64,000 bases of DNA, from the NCBI RefSeq assembly GCF_032594355.1, contig NZ_CP131061.1, positions 1,798,001 through 1,862,000 on the forward strand. Reading direction: 5' to 3'. The notes below the pieces were generated by a model. It saw only the letters and a list, made by a program, of their open reading frames with translations, was not told where the DNA came from and ran no database searches. This document shows, one piece after another, positions 59,370 to 64,000 of the stretch (its first letter is position 1; each line of letters begins with the position of its first letter). Source of the DNA: Methanolapillus ohkumae. Lineage in GTDB: Archaea > Halobacteriota > Methanosarcinia > Methanosarcinales > Methanosarcinaceae. A program made the translations under genes and the position numbers.

Positions 59370-59470
59370 GTAAATTTTAAAGTATGAATTTTGAAATGTG
59401 AATTTTAAAAATGTGAATTTTAAAAATGTGAATTTTAAAGTATGAATTGAAAAATATGAATTTTGAAATG
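59370..59470 (+). repeat. 16-bp-type repeats of GTGAATTTTAAAAAT
   Basis: Five to six imperfect copies in the divergent gap between rtcB and the CoA-transferase. Confidence 0.75.
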
Positions 59471-59531
59471 AGAAATATAAATAAGGATAATCATTCTTTG
59501 ATTTAATTGTTTGTTATGAAAAAACAGAAAA

Positions 59532-61160
59532 ATGTTTGATAAAATTCGAATCATGAAAGGGGATGACAGTTTGTTTAAATTTATGTCGGCGGATGAGGCG
59601 GTGGGTTTAATTCAAGATGGAAATGTGATTGGAGTGAATGCGTTTTTATCCATTTCCAATCCGACCGAACTTCATTTGGCCTTGACGCGCCGGTTTCAAA
59701 AAACAAAAAGCCCACGTAACTTAACGGTTTTTTGTTCCGCGGGATTTGGAGATTGGAAGGAGAATTCGCCGATTGAAGGATACATTCAAGATGGGGCGGT
59801 TTCGTGCGCGATTTTGGGACATTTGGGATCTATGCCGACCGCTGCCAAAAGAATAGGGATGGAAGAAATTGAAGGATATAATTTGCCGCTTGGAACCATG
59901 TCCCATATGATCCGGGCGGCCGCCGGCGGAAAAGAATTTTATGCCACTCGAATCGGATTAAATTTATTCACCGATCCGGATGTCGGCGGATACCAACTCA
60001 ACCGCATTTCAAAAACGGATTGGGTTTCTAAAACAAAAATCGGCGGCAAACCCTATCTTTTGTACAAAACCCCGGAAATCGACATTGCCTTTATCAAAGG
60101 AACCAGTTCCGACGCTTTGGGAAATATTTCATTTGAGAAGGAATGCGCAACCGTTGACGCGCTTGCGCTCGCGCAAGCGGTGCACCGGCGGGGCGGAAAA
60201 GTGATTGTGCAAGTGGAGCGTGTCATTTCCAATCATTTGCGTCCCCGCAATGTGATTGTTCCCGGAATTTTGGTGGACGCGATTGTCGTTTGTTCCAACC
60301 AAAGCCAGCTCGTGAGCGTTCACGGGTATGAGCCGACATATTCGGGAGACACTTACATTCCACCGCAGGAACTGAGTGATTGGGCAAAAGCAAAAGAGAA
60401 AAACGCGTCCAATCTTAATGATCCGGAGCGTCTGTTAGTCGCGTCCCGTGCGTTTTTGGAATTGTCGGCCGGCCAAGTCGCAAACATCGGGATTGGAATT
60501 CCGGAGGCGGTCGCTGTCGTCGCTGCCAAAGAAGGGCTTTTAAAAGATATTACGCTGACGGTGGAATCCGGTGCGATCGGCGGCCTCCCGGCATCCGGGA
60601 TTTCTTTTGGCGCTGCGAGTGGCGCAGACACGATTTACGATATGTCGCAACAATTTGATTTTTATGATGGCGGCGGCCTGGATATTTGTTTTATTGGTGC
60701 TTTAGAAATTGATGCTCTCGGAAATGTGAACGGTCACATGTCCGCCGGAAGAATGACGGGAATCGGCGGCTTTGCCAACATTACGCAATCAACACCGGTT
60801 GTCGTTTTTTGTGCGACGTTTAGTGCGGGCGGCCTTTTAATCAAAATTGAAAATAAAGACGGAAATGGACATGAAAAACTCAAAATCGTAACGGAGGGAA
60901 AGTATCCAAAGTTTGTTCAAAATGTCCGGTCAGTCAGTTTTAGCGCCAAAAACGCACAGGAGTCCGGCCAAAAGGTTCTTTATATTACGGAAAGATGTGT
61001 TTTTCAATTGACTGGTGCCGGCTTGATGCTGACGGAAATCGTGGACGGCATTGATTTGAAGCGGGATATTTTAGACCGTCTTCCATTTGACGTATTGATT
61101 TCACCGGATTTAAAAACAATTCCGGCAAAACTAGTCGGAGACAAAGAAGAATTCAAATAA
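59532..61160 (+). CDS. Acyl-CoA:carboxylate CoA-transferase family protein (YdiF-like)
   Basis: 542 residues in a single chain, with fused alpha and beta halves of a family I CoA-transferase. The catalytic Glu is expected in LTVESGAIGG. GIGIPEAVA and GFANITQST are typical. Such enzymes move CoA between acids such as acetate, acetoacetate and propionate. In a methanogen this is unusual and may serve acetate or fatty-acid use; together with the two AceTr transporters it could help assimilate host-gut acids (inference). Start at ATG 59532; an ATG at 59553 is also possible. Confidence 0.85.
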   Translation: MFDKIRIMKGDDSLFKFMSADEAVGLIQDGNVIGVNAFLSISNPTELHLALTRRFQKTKSPRNLTVFCSAGFGDWKENSPIEGYIQDGAVSCAILGHLGSMPTAAKRIGMEEIEGYNLPLGTMSHMIRAAAGGKEFYATRIGLNLFTDPDVGGYQLNRISKTDWVSKTKIGGKPYLLYKTPEIDIAFIKGTSSDALGNISFEKECATVDALALAQAVHRRGGKVIVQVERVISNHLRPRNVIVPGILVDAIVVCSNQSQLVSVHGYEPTYSGDTYIPPQELSDWAKAKEKNASNLNDPERLLVASRAFLELSAGQVANIGIGIPEAVAVVAAKEGLLKDITLTVESGAIGGLPASGISFGAASGADTIYDMSQQFDFYDGGGLDICFIGALEIDALGNVNGHMSAGRMTGIGGFANITQSTPVVVFCATFSAGGLLIKIENKDGNGHEKLKIVTEGKYPKFVQNVRSVSFSAKNAQESGQKVLYITERCVFQLTGAGLMLTEIVDGIDLKRDILDRLPFDVLISPDLKTIPAKLVGDKEEFK

Positions 61161-61220
61161 AAAAAATTCAAATTAATTTTTTCGGCAAAAATAAAATCCG
61201 ATGCGTTGTTTTTGTGGATA

Positions 61221-61260
61221 AATGAAAAATTGGTGCTGTCATATACGGTGGCGACGCCTC
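61221..61260 (-). repeat. Dispersed intergenic element, minus-strand copy L
   Basis: Minus strand GAGGCGTCGCCACCGTATAT then GACAGCACCAATTTTTCA. It lies directly downstream of the archease gene on the archease strand, as the plus-strand copies lie downstream of plus-strand genes. Confidence 0.5.
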
Positions 61261-61269
61261 AAAATAATA

Positions 61270-61728
61270 TCAAAGATCTAAAACAACTTCCGTTTCAAAC
61301 CCGAAAGCCGTTTTTTCAACTCGGATTCCGTTATAGGTCACTGCTTTGACTTCCGTCCTGAAATTTTGTTTGGACGAATCAACGGGTTCTCCGAAAACTT
61401 GGAATGAAACAATCCATCCGTCTTCTTTTTTGCGGAGCGCGTTTACCCGGACCGTTCCAAAAAGTGTTTCTTTTGCGTCGAATAAAAAAAGGATTTCCGA
61501 CAAAAACCGAACCAATAGGTCTTCCAATTCCGGCGCGAAAATTTCCGCCTGAAATTCGACCTCGTGGGATAGGCCGGAAATGTCCGCAATGACATTGAGC
61601 ATCGCCAATGCCGAATTTTCAAAAACGTTCTCCAATGAAAACCCGTAGGCAATAAACCGAGTATCTGCGATGTGATCAAGATAAATAAAAGGCGGGTGGT
61701 TTGCGGATTTGCCGGAATCAGATGTCAT
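61270..61728 (-). CDS. Archease, RtcB-activating protein
   Basis: 152 residues. The N-terminal motif FIYLDHIADTRFIAYG fits the archease pattern (DHTAD, here DHIAD). LEDLLVRFLSEILFLFD and VKAVTYNGIRVEK complete the fold, with acidic residues for metal binding at the C-terminus (EVVLDL). Archease speeds RtcB guanylylation and allows other nucleotides. It lies near rtcB, supporting the call, and is followed by CDP-alcohol phosphatidyltransferase upstream on the same strand. Confidence 0.93.
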   Translation of the reverse strand: MTSDSGKSANHPPFIYLDHIADTRFIAYGFSLENVFENSALAMLNVIADISGLSHEVEFQAEIFAPELEDLLVRFLSEILFLFDAKETLFGTVRVNALRKKEDGWIVSFQVFGEPVDSSKQNFRTEVKAVTYNGIRVEKTAFGFETEVVLDL

Positions 61729-61820
61729 TGTTTCAACTGTTTTTGATTTGAATATGCTTTTAATTTGAATGCATTTTTGATTGCATGATTGCGTTTTGAT
61801 TGCGTTTTTAATTTGTAAAA

Positions 61821-62519
61821 TTACCTGTTGTCGTCATTTGATTGAATTTCCTGCATCTTACTTTTTTCTTCGGCTTTGATGGCTTTCCAAATGTGGTAAA
61901 TGCGTTGGAATGCTGTGACGTGAGAGAAAATCGCGATGATGACCATGACCCATCCTAAAAATGACAATCCATACAATAAAAAGGAGTGGTCGTAAATTGC
62001 AATGTAAATGATATCCAAAAGGGTTCCGACCAAAATGATAATTAGGCGGTCGGCACGCCCCATGATTCCGCCGTAATAGCGCCCAATATCCATGGCTTGC
62101 GCTTGTGTTCCAAGGTAGCTGGTTAAAAGAACGCCGACAATCGCGATGAGACCGATTTGCCAAGGACAAAGGCCGCCAAAAATAATGCCACCAATGATGA
62201 AAACATCGGCATAGCGGTCAATAACGTGATCTAAAAAGTCTCCTTTTTTGCCGGCAATTCCCATCATGCGCGCGACCGCACCGTCAAATGCGTCCAATCC
62301 GGAATTAATCAGCACACAAACGCCGGCCGCAAAAAGCATCCAGACCGGCTCAAATGTTGTTGTGGTTCCGGCCAAATAAAAAAAGATGCCGGCAATGAGT
62401 GAAAAAACCAAAGAAACAATGGAAAGTGTGTCCGGCGTAACTTTATATTTTGCCAAACGGGATGCGACCGGATTGATGATTTTTTTGGTGAAATAAGGTC
62501 TTAAAGAGTCGGCTGCCAT
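61821..62519 (-). CDS. CDP-alcohol phosphatidyltransferase, probable archaetidylinositol phosphate synthase
   Basis: 232 residues with about six membrane helices. The CDP-alcohol motif DGAVARMMGIAGKKGDFLD continues to HVID, giving all Asp ligands of DG(x2)AR(x8)G(x3)D(x3)D. Archaeal members of this length make archaetidylinositol phosphate from CDP-archaeol and inositol phosphate, placing it in membrane lipid synthesis. The C-terminus is charged and cytoplasmic. Close spacing to the archease gene (92 bases) suggests one transcript. Confidence 0.9.
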   Translation of the reverse strand: MAADSLRPYFTKKIINPVASRLAKYKVTPDTLSIVSLVFSLIAGIFFYLAGTTTTFEPVWMLFAAGVCVLINSGLDAFDGAVARMMGIAGKKGDFLDHVIDRYADVFIIGGIIFGGLCPWQIGLIAIVGVLLTSYLGTQAQAMDIGRYYGGIMGRADRLIIILVGTLLDIIYIAIYDHSFLLYGLSFLGWVMVIIAIFSHVTAFQRIYHIWKAIKAEEKSKMQEIQSNDDNR

Positions 62520-62741
62520 TGAATATTTCTCCGCAATTAAAGGGATGATGAAACTGGATGAATTTTATTTTTCGCGCTTTCCAATTTTGATTTTATTTTG
62601 ATTTTATTTTGGTTTTATTTTTGATTTTATGGATGGACTCATTATTAAATTGATTTATAAATAATATTCAATAAATAAAAATTTTTGGATGCTTATTTTG
62701 GATGAAAACATTATGCTCAAACAAAAACATAAACATTTTGC

Positions 62742-63446
62742 TTAAAACAGATTCTTTGCCGACGCATACAGATATTTTATTTTGGACGCGTATTCCAATT
62801 GTGTTGTGATCCGGTAAGCTTCTTTGAGTGTGTTTCCGATTGCAATTGTCCCATGTCCACAGATAATGATTCCTGAAAGGTTTGAGTTTAAATTTGAATG
62901 TGAGTTAACACCGCTGCAAAATGCGTCTGCCGCATTTTTTGCAAGTTCTACGCTTCCGATTCCGCCGGTTACAATTGGGATTTCCCCGAGGAAAAGCTTT
63001 CCTTCGCTGTCAATCGGAATCAGAGATGAATTCCCAATTTCGGTTTCCAGGATGGACATCACCACCGAATACGGACAATGCGCGTGAAGAATGGCTTTTG
63101 CGTTTGTTTTTTGATAAATCATCCGATGGATAGGCGTTTCCGATGACGCTAATTTTTCCGCAGGGGATTTTTCCATGGCGGATTTTTCCGCGACGGATTT
63201 TTCTGTGGCGGATTTTTCTGTGGCGGATTTTTTAACAGCCATGTTTCCCGCCTCTGCTTTGTATTTTTCCGGATAAAGAGGAACTTCAATGATGCCATTT
63301 TTGTCAATTTCATCCAAGGCAACGCCTGTTTTTGTAATCACAAAGGTTTCGCCGGAACCGGACAAAACGCTCATGTTTCCGAAATTGGATTCGACCAAGC
63401 CGGAGGAGACGACTTTTTGTCCAACGGACTGAAATTCCTGCCACAT
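62742..63446 (-). CDS. Class II aldolase/adducin family protein with repeat insertion
   Basis: 234 residues. The fold is recognised by the N-terminal VSSGLVESNFGNMSVLSG, ITKTGVALDEID, the zinc His pair in ILHAHCPYSVV and a further His in IICGHGTIAIG. Family members cleave sugar phosphates such as fuculose or ribulose phosphates; in methanogens related proteins are often unassigned. An insertion at residues ~70-100 consists of five-residue units such as ATEKS, VAEKS and PAEKL coded by 15-bp repeats. It sits between the two halves of the active domain, presumably as a surface loop. Confidence 0.88.
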   Translation of the reverse strand: MWQEFQSVGQKVVSSGLVESNFGNMSVLSGSGETFVITKTGVALDEIDKNGIIEVPLYPEKYKAEAGNMAVKKSATEKSATEKSVAEKSAMEKSPAEKLASSETPIHRMIYQKTNAKAILHAHCPYSVVMSILETEIGNSSLIPIDSEGKLFLGEIPIVTGGIGSVELAKNAADAFCSGVNSHSNLNSNLSGIIICGHGTIAIGNTLKEAYRITTQLEYASKIKYLYASAKNLF

Positions 63447-63513
63447 TTTTTAACTTCCCATCCCAAAATGATTCGACAAAATGATTCTGATGCATCTAAA
63501 TAATTCAAAAAAA

Positions 63514-63521
63514 TATAAAAG
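63514..63521 (+). promoter_or_regulatory. TATA box for tRNA-Thr
   Basis: AAATATAAAAGT, about 70 bases upstream of the tRNA. Confidence 0.45.
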
Positions 63522-63587
63522 TATCCGAAAAAAGCAAGAATCATAAGATTTATTAAGAAGGATGGTATTAAGGGTTTGTTCCAAAAT

Positions 63588-63659
63588 GCCTCGTTAGCTC
63601 AGCGGTGGAGCGAGTGATTTGTAATCACTAGGTCGCGTGTTCAAATCACGCACGGGGCT
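63588..63659 (+). tRNA. tRNA-Thr (anticodon TGT)
   Basis: Cloverleaf: acceptor GCCTCGT/ACGGGGC, D arm GCTC AGCGGT GGAGC, anticodon stem AGTGA/TCACT with loop TTTGTAA, T arm GCGTG TTCAAAT CACGC, discriminator T, no encoded CCA. Confidence 0.96.
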
Positions 63660-63900
63660 TTTTCTGTTTTCTTTTTTTCAATTTTTTTTGAGCTTTTGTT
63701 TGATAACTAGATTTGTTTTAAATTTTGTGAATTGCAAATCCAAACGTTTTATGTTTATTTATATATATTTAATAAAATAAAATGATGAAAAAAATATATA
63801 ATATTAAATTTATGGATTAGTTAGCCTCACTTCAATGGGGCATTTGTAACAGAGTTAAATCAAAGTAAAGAGGTTATAAAATGTAAAAGAGGTTATGAAA

Positions 63901-64000
63901 ATGAAAAAACAATTAGAATTGCTACTTTTAGTCTGTCTATTTTTTGTAATTTTTACAAATCCTGTAAATGCTCAAGAGATTAATTATGCTAATGGAATTC
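63901..64000 (+). CDS. Start of a secreted protein, truncated by the window end
   Basis: An ATG at 63901 with AAGAGG 8 bases upstream (an ATG at 63895 is also in frame) opens a signal peptide: two Lys, a Leu-rich core (LELLLLVCLFFVIF) and a likely cleavage near VNAQE. The frame stays open to the window end. Product not identifiable. AGAGGTTATAAAATG is repeated just upstream, with the second copy giving the RBS. Confidence 0.7.
   Translation, partial: MKKQLELLLLVCLFFVIFTNPVNAQEINYANGI

Overview
The window looks like chromosome of a methylotrophic methanogenic archaeon of the Methanosarcinaceae. It carries methanol methyltransferase genes (mtaC, mtaB, mtaA), a RamA-type corrinoid activator, a fused Fae-Hps, archaeosine and archaetidylinositol genes, PGF-CTERM surface proteins, an archaeal 16S-tRNAAla-23S-5S rRNA operon and the pyrrolysine genes pylT, pylS and pylB. 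Base composition is moderate to AT-rich with very AT-rich, repeat-laden intergenic DNA. A small host-associated genus such as Methanimicrococcus or Methanolapillus would fit, but that is inference from gene content only.

Layout. 1-7 kb: C-terminus of an S-layer-like protein, RaSEA, a THUMP-like methyltransferase, a secreted matrixin, a secreted unknown and a divergent MtaA paralogue. 7.6-13.1 kb: rRNA operon on the minus strand. 13.7-27.4 kb: a methanol/C1 region with an aldo-keto reductase, a LeuA-type synthase, a CobW-like GTPase, RamA-like activator, two Msr-type regulators, Fae-Hps and the mtaC-mtaB operon. 27.9-34.6 kb: two AceTr-type transporters around an LRR surface protein, then a hydantoinase-like protein. 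34.7-40.6 kb: a tandemly duplicated cassette of two secreted-protein genes with structured DNA/RNA elements. 41-48.4 kb: ACR3-type permease, mtaA, then pylT-pylS-pylB and a terpene-cyclase-like protein. 49-63.4 kb: DUF1254 protein plus beta-propeller, DUF169, a degenerate SelB/EF-Tu-like protein, a GLUG surface protein, a GNAT enzyme, RtcB, CoA-transferase, archease, CDP-alcohol phosphatidyltransferase and class II aldolase. tRNA-Thr and the start of a secreted protein close the window.

How the genes work together. MtaB moves the methyl group of methanol to the corrinoid of MtaC, MtaA passes it to coenzyme M, the RamA-like protein would reactivate oxidised corrinoid, and the Msr-type regulators probably control these genes. 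PylS and tRNA-Pyl(CUA) make UAG a sense codon: none of the 42 complete CDSs seen here ends in TAG, and at least one conserved gene (GNAT, 57090-57737) has an in-frame TAG at codon 35, so it probably contains pyrrolysine. A second, weaker amber case precedes the aldo-keto reductase. pylC and pylD are not next to pylB; a small membrane-protein gene overlaps the pylB stop instead.

Other notable signals are a dispersed intergenic element (about ten copies, mostly just downstream of genes), a covarying pseudoknot-like structure upstream of both copies of a duplicated secreted-protein gene, two apparent homopolymer frameshifts, and many short tandem repeats both between genes and inside conserved proteins.
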